Under the pieces are notes generated by a model that was not told the origin of the DNA, did no database searches, and saw nothing but the letters and a program-made list of their open reading frames with translations. 47,757 nucleotides of DNA from assembly GCA_016192525.1 (NCBI GenBank), contig JACPTZ010000025.1, positions 1 to 47,757 of the forward strand, written 5' to 3'. Positions 1 through 7,752 of the stretch are shown here, piece after piece (the first letter of the stretch is position 1; every line of letters starts with the position of its first letter). The stretch is from Planctomycetota bacterium (lineage in GTDB: Bacteria > Planctomycetota > MHYJ01 > JACPTZ01). Made by a program: the position numbers and the translations under genes.

Positions 1-347
1 GTGTCCACCGCGGGCAGGACGACGAGCGAGCCCTCGGTCCCCTCCCGGGTGTGCAGGTCGAACTCCGGATCGAAGACCAGCATGGCCGAGCCGATCTCGA
101 TCTTGTCGCCGCGGGCGAGCGGGTGCTCGACGATCTTGCGGCCGTTCACGAAGACGCCGTTGCGGCTCCCCGTGTCCTTGATGTAGAACTTCTCCCCCCT
201 TCGAACGAAGCGGGCGTGCGTGCGCGAAATCTGCTTCCCGCCGATGAGCGGGATGGTGTTGTCCGACGACCGCCCGACGGTCGCCTCGTCCGTGAGCTCG
301 AAGACGCCCCCCCTCCCGTCGTCCTGGAAGATCACCAGCCTCGGCAT
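1..347 (-). CDS. FHA-domain protein (partial, 3' end outside window)
   Basis: The minus strand reads from an ATG at 347 off the left edge, about 115 codons. The visible part is an FHA phosphopeptide-binding domain: a GRSSDNTIPL segment (the family's GRxxxxDI position), SRTHAR, then GSRNGVFVNG. These match the conserved Gly-Arg, Ser-Arg-x-His and Asn-Gly loops that bind phosphothreonine. The FHA domain starts within the first ten residues, so it is N-terminal; the rest of the protein and its partner domain cannot be seen. A promoter-like TAGAAT lies seven bases before the ATG with no room for a Shine-Dalgarno site, so the message may be leaderless. The gene diverges from the one at 445. Confidence 0.85.
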   Translation of the reverse strand, partial: MPRLVIFQDDGRGGVFELTDEATVGRSSDNTIPLIGGKQISRTHARFVRRGEKFYIKDTGSRNGVFVNGRKIVEHPLARGDKIEIGSAMLVFDPEFDLHTREGTEGSLVVLPAVD

Positions 348-354
348 GCGGACG

Positions 355-384
355 ATTCTAGCGGGCGGCGGGTTGCGGGCGCAA
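355..384 (-). promoter_or_regulatory. Sigma70-like promoter for FHA gene
   Basis: On the minus strand, TTGCGC (379-384), an 18-base spacer and TAGAAT (355-360) precede the ATG at 347 by seven bases. Transcription would start at or next to the A of the ATG, implying a leaderless transcript. Confidence 0.5.
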
Positions 385-410
385 GAAGAAGTGGGGCACA
401 CAAATTCCCT

Positions 411-438
411 TTGACACTCCGCCCCCTCATGCTAGCAT
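411..438 (+). promoter_or_regulatory. Sigma70-like promoter, leaderless geometry
   Basis: TTGACA (411-416), 16 bases, TAGCAT (433-438), then only six bases to the ATG at 445. No Shine-Dalgarno sequence fits. The same TAGCAT hexamer recurs as the -10 element before aroF. Confidence 0.6.
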
Positions 439-444
439 CCCGGT

Positions 445-1233
445 ATGCGCGGGTCGGACTTCGCCCTCCGTGCCGGGATCGCGATCCTCGCGGTCGGCGC
501 CGTTGCGGTTCTCGTCGTTCTGTGGACGCCACCCGGTCCGACCTCTTCCCCGAATCCGAGGTCGGGTACGAGACCTGAGCACGTGCGCCCCCCCGAGATC
601 GGGCCGGGCGCCATCCCCGGGACTCGCGGCCCCACGGGCCCCGCGAGAGACCCCTCCGGAAGGACCGGAGAAATCTGCGGGCGACTCGAGACCGGCGCGG
701 GTACGCCGTTCACCGGGCCCGCTGCAACGATCGCCGTCCAGCGATTCGACGCGCAGGGAACCGTCCGCACCGAGGGGCAGACGGAAGCTTCGCCCGACGG
801 GACCTTCCGGATCTCCGGGATCCCCCCCTGTGGAGCCGGCTGGCTGAAAATCAGGCTCCCGGGAAAGCCCGACACGCTCGTCGACATCATCGAGGTCCAG
901 GCGGGCAAGGTCACGGACCTGGGTGCGATCCGGGTCGAGGGGAAGGAGGAAATCGTCCGCGTCGTGGTCGACGACGCGGGGAGGCCGGTCCCCGACGCGA
1001 GCGTCGTGCTCTCCCGGAACGTGCAGACCGGCCCGAGGACCACGACGCAGGATCGCGTGGCCGAGACGACGACGGACGCCCAGGGGAAGTTCGTCGTCCC
1101 CGAGTTGCAGCCGGGTACTTATAATGTGACGATCGACAAGCCGGGATTCGTCCGGTTGAGCCTTACCGGACTCGTCCTTCCCCCGAAGGACGCGGCGCGC
1201 GAGGCGAAGATCGAGCTGAGACGCGCGCCCTGA
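445..1233 (+). CDS. Membrane-anchored carboxypeptidase-regulatory-like (beta-sandwich) protein
   Basis: 262 aa. One N-terminal membrane segment (about residues 7-27), then a Pro/Gly/Arg linker, then two segments resembling CarboxypepD_reg-like folds (about 75-160 and 165-255). The second is clearest: VVDDAGRPVPDASVVL, then TTDAQGKFVVPELQPGTYNVTI, the usual pattern of a regulatory-like domain on exported proteins. It probably sits on the outer face of the inner membrane as a structural or carbohydrate-contact module; no catalytic residues are recognisable. The ATG at 445 fits the promoter immediately upstream. The frame stays open beyond the TGA at 1231, but the next gene overlaps that stretch, so I treat the TGA as a true stop. 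Confidence 0.75.
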   Translation: MRGSDFALRAGIAILAVGAVAVLVVLWTPPGPTSSPNPRSGTRPEHVRPPEIGPGAIPGTRGPTGPARDPSGRTGEICGRLETGAGTPFTGPAATIAVQRFDAQGTVRTEGQTEASPDGTFRISGIPPCGAGWLKIRLPGKPDTLVDIIEVQAGKVTDLGAIRVEGKEEIVRVVVDDAGRPVPDASVVLSRNVQTGPRTTTQDRVAETTTDAQGKFVVPELQPGTYNVTIDKPGFVRLSLTGLVLPPKDAAREAKIELRRAP

Positions 1234-1343
1234 ACGTCAGCACCACGGCCCCGACCCTCTGCAGAGTCCAAGGTGAGCGTCTCCCCCAGCCCGAGCGGCC
1301 GGCGGAACGCCACCCCTCTTCGTTCGATTGAGGCCCTTCCGTC

Positions 1344-3473
1344 ATGGAACAGCGTCTTCAGAAAATCCTCGCCCAGGCGGGGTTCGGATCCCGCCGTTCG
1401 TGCGAGGAACTCATCCTCGCGGGCCGCGTCACCGTCGACGGCGTCCCCTGCACCGCCCTGGGGGCGCGCTTCGACCCCGAGCGCTCAATCATCACCTGCG
1501 ACGGGCAGCGGGTCACGATGGAGAAGAAAATCTACTACATCCTGAACAAGCCGCCGGGCTACGAATGCACCAGCGCCGGGACGGGGCGTCACCGCCGCGT
1601 CATCGACCTGTTCAACGGGGTCAGCCAGCGCATTTACACCGTGGGCCGGCTCGACGCCGATTCGGAGGGCCTGCTCGTCGTCACGAACGACGGGGAGCTG
1701 TGCAACCAGCTCACCCATCCGCGTTTCCAGATTCCGAAGACGTACCTCGCCACCGTGCGGGGCGAACTGGACGGCCCCGCCGTGCAGCGACTCGAGAAGG
1801 GAATCTGGCTCGCCGAGGGAAAGACCGCCCCGGCCCGGCTCAAAGTCCTCCACCGGGAGCAGCGTCTCACCACGGTCGAAGTCACGCTCGCCGAGGGGAA
1901 GAACCGCGAGGTGAGACGGATCTTCGCCCGGCTGGGGCATCCGGTGACGCGCCTCACGCGCATTCGCATCGGCGGACTTGAGCTCGGGAATCTCAAGGTT
2001 GGTCAGTTCCGGGCCGTCACCCGAGATCAGCTTCTGAAGTACATCGGGGTTTCCCCGGAGGCGCTGGTCGAGCCCGATGAGGAGGCGAGAGAGGAACGCG
2101 AGATCGGGATGGAGTCGGCGATCGATGCGACGGTCGACTCGCGCCCCGAGCGGGCGGATCCGATCCCGCCGGACGATGCCGGCGATCTCGCCATGGAGGA
2201 GTACGCCACACAGATGGCGCTGGAACATCCCGCCCCGGAAATCCCCGAGGCCCCCCCCGCAAGTCCCCCCGTGCCCTCTGAGGAAGACGTGACCGAACAG
2301 AAGAAGCCGAGGCGGCGAAAGTCGGCAGCCGCCCCCAAGCCTCGCGCGCCGCGGAAGTCGAAGGCAGCTCCCCACGTCCCGGAAGAGTCGCTCCCCGGGG
2401 CGACGCCGTCCCCCCCCCCGCCGGAGATCGAGGCGCCGGTTCCGCCCGATGCCGGTTCGGTTGAAGAGACGTCCCCGCCCGAGGCGGCCGACGTCCCGGA
2501 GACGGTCCAGCCGGTTGCTTCACATGAGCCCGGGCCGTCGGATCAGACGCCGCCCGGCCACGAGAACAAGGACGACGACGACGAGAATTTCGGCAATCGC
2601 GAGGGGATGAATGTCTCCAGCGGGAATCCCAGTCGGTACTCGTACGGTCCGTCGGGCCGTCCGGGTTCCGGCGCTCCGTATCAACAGGGGAGGGGCAAGC
2701 CCTACGGCCGGCGGGGCGGCGGTCCGCCCTGGTCCGGTCCACGCGGACCTCATCAGGGCGGCGGGCATCACGGCGGACCGCGCCCTGGCGGACCGCGCGG
2801 CGGCGGCCGCGGATGGCAGAAGCAGGGTGACGGCCAGGGCCGTCCATGGCAGCCTCAGGGGCAGGGTCCCCGGCGGCCGTGGCAGAAGGGGGGTCCCGGC
2901 GGGGCTCCATCCTCGGCCCCTCCGTGGCAGCGCAACGACCGCGGCTCCTACGGCGCCGGCCCGAGGGGCCCGCACGGTCGCGATCAGCGGCCGTTCGAAC
3001 GCGGAGGCGGTCCGCGGCCGCCGTGGCAGGGTCCCCCCTCGGGCGGGCCTCCCCGCCGTCACTCGGCGCCCGGCGGCCCCCCGGGTGGGCGCTGGGGACG
3101 CGGCCGGGTCCATGATGTACGGTCGTGGTCGGAGGCGCCTCCTTCCTCCGGTCCCGGCTATCGTGACGCGGGCTCCGGGGGACCGCGCGGATGGCGCGAT
3201 CGGGGCGGTCACGGCGGACCGCCCGCCTACGGACGGCCGCAGGGCGGCCACCCCGGCGGCGGTGGACACGGCCGCTTCAACGGCCCTCCCGGACGCCCGT
3301 GGAAGCGCAAGGGGGGTCACCACGGTCCCCCGGGCCAGCACGGCCCGGGAGGTCCGCACGGCCAGCACCGGGGCGGACACGGCGGCCCTCGCGGTCACTT
3401 TGGCGGCGGACTGCGCGGCCCTCACCCCGGCCCCGCGGGTCCGCGGGATCCCGAGGAACAGAATCCCTCGTGA
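1344..3473 (+). CDS. rluB: RluB/RsuA-type pseudouridine synthase with long low-complexity tail
   Basis: 709 aa; ordinary family members are about 240-300. Residues 1-60 are an S4 RNA-binding domain (LQKILAQAGFGSRRSCEELI). Residues 60-235 are the catalytic domain, with the signature GRLDADSEGLL, in which D104 is the expected nucleophilic Asp, and NREVRRIFARLGHPVTRLTR. By family it isomerises a uridine in ribosomal RNA, most likely 23S. Residues from about 240 are acidic/Pro-rich with a Lys/Arg patch, and from about 430 to the end the chain is almost only Gly, Pro, Arg, His, Gln and Trp. The tail is probably disordered and RNA-binding, like the RGG-type tails of DEAD-box helicases; that role is inference. 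Whether it is RluB or RsuA/RluE/RluF cannot be decided from the sequence alone. Confidence 0.88.
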   Translation: MEQRLQKILAQAGFGSRRSCEELILAGRVTVDGVPCTALGARFDPERSIITCDGQRVTMEKKIYYILNKPPGYECTSAGTGRHRRVIDLFNGVSQRIYTVGRLDADSEGLLVVTNDGELCNQLTHPRFQIPKTYLATVRGELDGPAVQRLEKGIWLAEGKTAPARLKVLHREQRLTTVEVTLAEGKNREVRRIFARLGHPVTRLTRIRIGGLELGNLKVGQFRAVTRDQLLKYIGVSPEALVEPDEEAREEREIGMESAIDATVDSRPERADPIPPDDAGDLAMEEYATQMALEHPAPEIPEAPPASPPVPSEEDVTEQKKPRRRKSAAAPKPRAPRKSKAAPHVPEESLPGATPSPPPPEIEAPVPPDAGSVEETSPPEAADVPETVQPVASHEPGPSDQTPPGHENKDDDDENFGNREGMNVSSGNPSRYSYGPSGRPGSGAPYQQGRGKPYGRRGGGPPWSGPRGPHQGGGHHGGPRPGGPRGGGRGWQKQGDGQGRPWQPQGQGPRRPWQKGGPGGAPSSAPPWQRNDRGSYGAGPRGPHGRDQRPFERGGGPRPPWQGPPSGGPPRRHSAPGGPPGGRWGRGRVHDVRSWSEAPPSSGPGYRDAGSGGPRGWRDRGGHGGPPAYGRPQGGHPGGGGHGRFNGPPGRPWKRKGGHHGPPGQHGPGGPHGQHRGGHGGPRGHFGGGLRGPHPGPAGPRDPEEQNPS

Positions 3474-3540
3474 GCAGGAAATCGGGTGAACTTTGCGCTG
3501 CGCGATCCGTTGGGATGATCTGAACCGCGAGGCGCCCGCG

Positions 3541-4323
3541 TTGGAACGACTCCAGACCCTCTGGACCCGGACGATCGAACACGCCGGCGACACCTCACGC
3601 ATCGAGGCGTGCCTGCTCGTGCTCGGTTCGATCTGGATCCTTGCGACGATCTTCCGCATCCGTCGATCGGTCATCGCTCCCGCCGACACCTGCCGCCGGC
3701 TGGCCGATCTCCTGCAGAAGGGCGACGTCGCCGGCGCGGTCTCCTTCTGCCGGCGCGATTCCTCCGCCGTGGCGCGCGTCCTCCGCGACTTCCTGCCGAT
3801 TGCGGCCCACTCCCAGCATGTCGCCTCCGATCTCGATCGGGTCGAGGCGCGCGAGATGGGACACGTGCTCCGGGCACGGAACCCGATTCTGTGGATCGCC
3901 TGGCTGGCGATCCTCGTCGGCTTCTGCGGCGGGCTTTGTCATCTCGCCTACAACCTTCAGCTTCAGGAGCACTCGCCGACGCTGCTCTCGGCAGAGTCTT
4001 CAAGGGCCCGTACCACCGGACTCTGGCAGGCGATCCAGCACGTGACCGAGGGGCTCCTGGTGGCGATCTTCACCCTCCCCTGGGCGTGGTGGCTCCGCGA
4101 TCGGGCCGAAACGGTCACGGCCGAGGCCCGGGTGTTCATCCGCGGAGTGCTCGCCTCCTGGCGGCCCCCGGACGGCGCTCCCTCGGGAAACGGCGTGCTC
4201 CTGGAGAGCCGGGAGGCGCCGGATCGTCCGGTCGATGCCGTGGCCGCTCCCCCCGCCCCCCCCCCGCCGACGCCCGCTTCCCCCCCCGGCGCTCCCCCCC
4301 CCATCACGGCCGCCAAGGCTTGA
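3541..4323 (+). CDS. MotA/TolQ/ExbB-family proton-channel-like protein
   Basis: About 260 aa from a TTG at 3541, which has GAGG eight bases upstream; a TTG at 3493 is also in frame. The layout is that of TolQ/ExbB: an N-terminal membrane segment (ACLLVLGSIWILATIF), a cytoplasmic stretch LADLLQKGDVAGAVSFCRR then SAVARVLRDFL, and two later membrane segments (ILWIAWLAILVGFCGG and GLLVAIFTLPWAWWL) after GLWQAIQHVTEG, which corresponds to the family's region before TM3. Family role: inner-membrane proton channel that energises ExbD/TolR-type partners. No ExbD/TolR gene lies beside it. The C-terminus is a Pro/Ala-rich tail. Similarity is partial, and the usual Gly-rich TM2 motif is weak. Confidence 0.65.
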   Translation: MERLQTLWTRTIEHAGDTSRIEACLLVLGSIWILATIFRIRRSVIAPADTCRRLADLLQKGDVAGAVSFCRRDSSAVARVLRDFLPIAAHSQHVASDLDRVEAREMGHVLRARNPILWIAWLAILVGFCGGLCHLAYNLQLQEHSPTLLSAESSRARTTGLWQAIQHVTEGLLVAIFTLPWAWWLRDRAETVTAEARVFIRGVLASWRPPDGAPSGNGVLLESREAPDRPVDAVAAPPAPPPPTPASPPGAPPPITAAKA

Positions 4324-4604
4324 CCCCCCGGCCCCGGGGCGGTTACGATTCGCGTTCGTTCTGAAGCCGGGGGCTTGGAAGCACCTCCCTGGCCGCTCTG
4401 AATCGTTCATGAATGGCGGCTCGCACGACCTGCAAATCCGCCCGCCCTGAGCGAGCCGGCCTCCGTCTGGCCGGCGAGTCGAAGGGCAGGACTACGACAG
4501 GGCGCTGCGCTTCGACTCGGCGGTCGAGACAGCCGACCGCCTCGCTCAGCGCGGACGGATCGGATCGAGGGCTGTCCTCGTATGCTCTCATGAAAGGTCA
4601 ACTC
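4324..4604. other. Intergenic region with a repeat
   Basis: 281 bases between the ExbB-like gene and the M16 peptidase. About half is the palindromic repeat at 4445-4557. A TATGCT at 4581-4586 resembles a -10 box, but no matching -35 was found. I see no gene. Confidence 0.6.
4445..4557 (-). repeat. Dispersed palindromic repeat, family A, copy 1
   Basis: Nested inverted repeat: CTGAGCGAG (4447-4455) pairs with CTCGCTCAG (4541-4549), and GAGTCGAAG (4476-4484) with CTTCGACTC (4510-4518). A second copy in the opposite orientation lies at 13041-13165; both share the flank GCGCGGACGG next to one arm. No coding capacity is apparent. Confidence 0.8.
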
Positions 4605-7334
4605 ATGCGCCGACTTGCCCCGCTCGCCCTTGCCTTGCTCGTCGCCTCCCTCGGCTGCCAGTCCCTCCAGCGGGACGGGCGATCCGCTGATTCCGCCGAG
4701 ACCGCCTTCACGCCGGACTCGCCCGGGTATCGTGAGTTCACGCTCGAGAACGGCCTCCACGTCGTCTTCCGCGAGAAGCACGACGTCCCGGTCGTCTCCT
4801 GTGTCGTCGCCTACGCGGTCGGCGGCGTGAATGAAAAGACCGGTCGCACGGGCCTCTCGCACTTCCTCGAGCACATGATGTTCAAAGGAACGGACAGATA
4901 TGCGAAGGGGCAGATCGACCTCCTGACGATGACCCACGGCGGCCAGAACAATGCCTTCACCGCGGAGGACTGCACCGCGTACCACTTCACCTTCGCAGCC
5001 CCCACCTGGGAGGTGGCGCTGGAGATCGAGGCGAACCGGATGCGGAACTGCCTCTTCGACCCGAGGGAGATCGACTCCGAGCGCGAGGTGGTCATCGAGG
5101 AACTCATGGGCAACCTCGACACCCCCTGGGAGATGCTCTACCAGAAGGTCACTGCCGCTCTCTTCCGCGGCCACCCGTACGAACATCCGGTCATCGGGAC
5201 CGTCGAGGACCTCCGCCGGACCACGCGGGACGACTTCTTCGCGCACTACAAGACCTGGTACTGCCCGAACAACGCCACTCTCTGCGTCGTCGGGGATTTC
5301 GACCCGGCGGCCACGGAGGCGAGAATCCGGGCGCTGCTGGGACCCATCCCCCGCCAGCCGCTGCCGACCCCGCCGACCGTCTTTGTTCCCTCGACTCCGG
5401 CGACCGCCCGAATCGAGTTCCACCAGGGATTCAACCTGGACCGCATGATGATGGCCTTCGCCGGTCCTCGGATCGGCCAGCCTCAGGACTACGCCCTCGA
5501 CCTCGCTTCGTACATCCTGACGAACGGCAAGTCGTCCCGGCTCTATCGGCGGCTCGTCGAGGTGGAGCGCCTCTGCTCCGCGGTCGACACGGGCAACGAC
5601 GCGCGCCAGTACGGCGGGATGTTCATGGTGGACCTCGAGATGCTCCCGGGCAAGGACCGCCGGAGGGCCGAGGCGATCGTGCAGGAGGAACTCGACCGTC
5701 TCACGCGGGAGCCGGTGACGCCGGCAGAACTCGCCCGGGCCCGGAAGCAGCTCACGGCGGGGTTCGTGTTCCAGCAGGAGTCCACGCTTGGTCTGGCCCA
5801 GCGGTTCGCCACGCTCGGCGCGAACGCCACGACCGACTACTTCTTCACCTATCTCGACCACGTGAACCGGCTGGGGGCGTCGGATGTTCAGCGGGTGGCG
5901 AAGGAGATCTTCCGCGCCGACCGCCGCGTCGTCGGGTGGAGCCTGGCCGGGGCGGAGTCGATGGGCGGCACGGGACGCTCGCCGGCCGGGCGGCACCGGG
6001 CGGCCTGCCGCGCTCCTGCCCTCTCCCCCGCGACTCCCGTCTCCGAAGGATACCGCCTCGGCGAGCAGTGGAGGGTGGTGACCCCGAGCGGTCTCACCAT
6101 TCTGATTCTGCCGAGGCCCGACCTGCCGATCGCCGCGGTTCAGACGTGGACGAAATCCGGCGCGTTGTGCGAGACCGACGACAAGGCGGGCGTTTCGCAG
6201 CTCCTCGGCGGCGCCCTGGACGCGGGCACGACGACGCGGTCGAAGGCGCAGATCGCGGAGGCCATCGAGTCGGTGGGCGGCTCGCTGGAGGCCGGGGCGG
6301 ACGGATGTTCGGCACGCGTGCTCTCGGACGACCTCCCGCTGGCGCTCGACCTCATCTCGGACATGCTTCGCCATGCCACCTTTCCGGCGGTGGAGATTGA
6401 GAAGGCGCGTGAGATGCAGCTCGCCGGGATCATCTCGAAGCAGGAGGATCCGGACCCGGTGGCCGCGGACCTCTTCGACGAAATCGTCTACGCCGGCCAC
6501 CCCTACCACCGCCCGGGCGAGGGGTACGAGAAGACGGTGAAGTTGCTGACGCGCGACGACGTGCTGGCCCACTACCGCTCCCACTTCGTCCCGAACAACA
6601 CGGTGATCGCCATCGTCGGGCGGGTGCGTCCGGTGGCCGTCCTGAAGCTGGTGGCGGACCGTTTCGCCGGATGGGAGCCGCGTCCGGTGAGCTTTCCGCC
6701 CGTGCCGCGCCTCGCCCTGGCCGAGAAGGGCCGGGAGAAGTACCATCCCATGGACAAGGAGCAGATCGCGATCGTGCTGGGCCACCTCGGCGTGAAGCGA
6801 TCCTCCCCGGACTACATCCCGCTGCTGGTGATGGACTACATCCTCGGGACCGGCTCGGGATTCACCGACCGGATCTCGAAGACGCTGCGGGACGAGGAGG
6901 GGCTGGCCTACGGCTGCGGGGCGAGCATCACGTCGAGCGCCGGCGAGGAGCCGGGGACCTTCCGGGCCTGGATGGCCACCCAGCCGGACAACAAGGAGGC
7001 GGCCATCCAGGGGCTGAGGCGGGAGATCGGGAAGTTCGTCGCGGACGGCCCGACCCCGCAGGAGCTGGCCAACGCGCAGGAGTATCTCTGCGGCAGCCTC
7101 GCGCTCTCGATGGAGTCGCTCTCCTCCATCGCGGGCTATCTGATCCGCTCGCACCGGAACGGGCTCGGGCCCGACTATCTCGAGAAGATGCCGGCGCAGA
7201 TCCGCGCCGTGACCGTGGACGAAGTTCGGCGCGTCGCCCGGGAATACCTCCACCCGGACCGGATGACGCTCGTGGTGGCGGGGCCAGTGGATGAAAAAGG
7301 CAACGTGAAGTCGAGTGCGCCGGCGGGGAAGTAG
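4605..7334 (+). CDS. M16-family zinc metallopeptidase, two-domain lipoprotein
   Basis: 909 aa from the ATG at 4605, which has AAAGG seven bases upstream; an ATG at 4590 lacks a ribosome site. The N-terminus is a lipoprotein signal (LALALLVASLGC). The first half holds the inverted zinc motif HFLEH (H86, E89, H90) followed by the acidic stretch DSEREVVIEEL that supplies the third metal ligand. The second half repeats the M16 fold (AGVSQLLGGALDAGT) but lacks HxxEH, as in pitrilysin-type pairs where one domain is inactive. Each half ends with a YRSHFVPNNTVI- or YKTWYCPNNATL-type segment typical of the family. It probably degrades peptides at the envelope. It seems to be a single-gene unit. Confidence 0.93.
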   Translation: MRRLAPLALALLVASLGCQSLQRDGRSADSAETAFTPDSPGYREFTLENGLHVVFREKHDVPVVSCVVAYAVGGVNEKTGRTGLSHFLEHMMFKGTDRYAKGQIDLLTMTHGGQNNAFTAEDCTAYHFTFAAPTWEVALEIEANRMRNCLFDPREIDSEREVVIEELMGNLDTPWEMLYQKVTAALFRGHPYEHPVIGTVEDLRRTTRDDFFAHYKTWYCPNNATLCVVGDFDPAATEARIRALLGPIPRQPLPTPPTVFVPSTPATARIEFHQGFNLDRMMMAFAGPRIGQPQDYALDLASYILTNGKSSRLYRRLVEVERLCSAVDTGNDARQYGGMFMVDLEMLPGKDRRRAEAIVQEELDRLTREPVTPAELARARKQLTAGFVFQQESTLGLAQRFATLGANATTDYFFTYLDHVNRLGASDVQRVAKEIFRADRRVVGWSLAGAESMGGTGRSPAGRHRAACRAPALSPATPVSEGYRLGEQWRVVTPSGLTILILPRPDLPIAAVQTWTKSGALCETDDKAGVSQLLGGALDAGTTTRSKAQIAEAIESVGGSLEAGADGCSARVLSDDLPLALDLISDMLRHATFPAVEIEKAREMQLAGIISKQEDPDPVAADLFDEIVYAGHPYHRPGEGYEKTVKLLTRDDVLAHYRSHFVPNNTVIAIVGRVRPVAVLKLVADRFAGWEPRPVSFPPVPRLALAEKGREKYHPMDKEQIAIVLGHLGVKRSSPDYIPLLVMDYILGTGSGFTDRISKTLRDEEGLAYGCGASITSSAGEEPGTFRAWMATQPDNKEAAIQGLRREIGKFVADGPTPQELANAQEYLCGSLALSMESLSSIAGYLIRSHRNGLGPDYLEKMPAQIRAVTVDEVRRVAREYLHPDRMTLVVAGPVDEKGNVKSSAPAGK

Positions 7335-7384
7335 GGGCAGGGCTTGAACTCGCCTTGGTCCGCGCCCTGCGTCTCCGCGGCTGA

Positions 7385-7553
7385 GGTACGAGGTTACCGC
7401 ATTGTCATCCTGAGCCCAGCCGGCCGTCGTTTGGCCGGCTGGGCGAAGGATCACCAGCGTCGGAGTCTGCAAGCCGCACACGCTGGTGACCCTTCGCCTC
7501 GGCCTGCGGCCGGGGCTCAGGATGACATCGGGACAGGACGGTAACCTCGTACC
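7385..7553. repeat. Palindromic element, family B, 15-bp inverted ends
   Basis: GGTACGAGGTTACCG (7385-7399) is perfectly inverted at 7539-7553. Inside, GTCATCCTGAGCCC (7404-7417) is inverted at 7513-7526, and further short arms flank a GCGAAGGATCACC-type core. About 169 bp, no coding frame; it resembles a MITE or composite REP element. Confidence 0.8.
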
Positions 7554-7618
7554 GGCTGAGATGCCCCGAGTCCTGCAACGCAACTTGAGAACACGACACA
7601 CGGTCGCCACTCGTTGCC

Positions 7619-7690
7619 GCTTTGTCGTTCCGAGCGTCGCCCCGCAGCCCGTGCTGCGGGGCGACGCGAGGAATCTGGTGCGAAGTCCCT
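7619..7690. repeat. Hairpin repeat with 13-bp perfect stem
   Basis: GTCGCCCCGCAGC (7635-7647) pairs with GCTGCGGGGCGAC (7652-7664) around a four-base loop, flanked by GTTCCGAGC and GAGGAATCTGG. No T-run follows, so a terminator is less likely than a dispersed palindrome. Confidence 0.6.
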
Positions 7691-7752
7691 CGTTCGTCAG
7701 GTGAGGGACTCCGTGCAGGGTCCCTCGCAGCCTCTCTTCGGACAACCTGTTC

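Larger units (their letters stand above)
7335..7752. other. Gene-free region with two palindromic repeats
   Basis: 418 bases between the M16 peptidase and the Mo-hydroxylase operon. It holds the terminal-inverted-repeat element at 7385-7553 and a separate hairpin at 7619-7690. No promoter or gene is convincing; 7691-7752 shows nothing I can name. Confidence 0.7.

Noticed and set aside
1234..1545. Read-through of the TGA at 1231 as another selenocysteine
   Set aside because: The frame stays open, but it runs into the pseudouridine synthase gene and the sequence is Ser/Arg/Pro-rich with no conserved features or Cys nearby.
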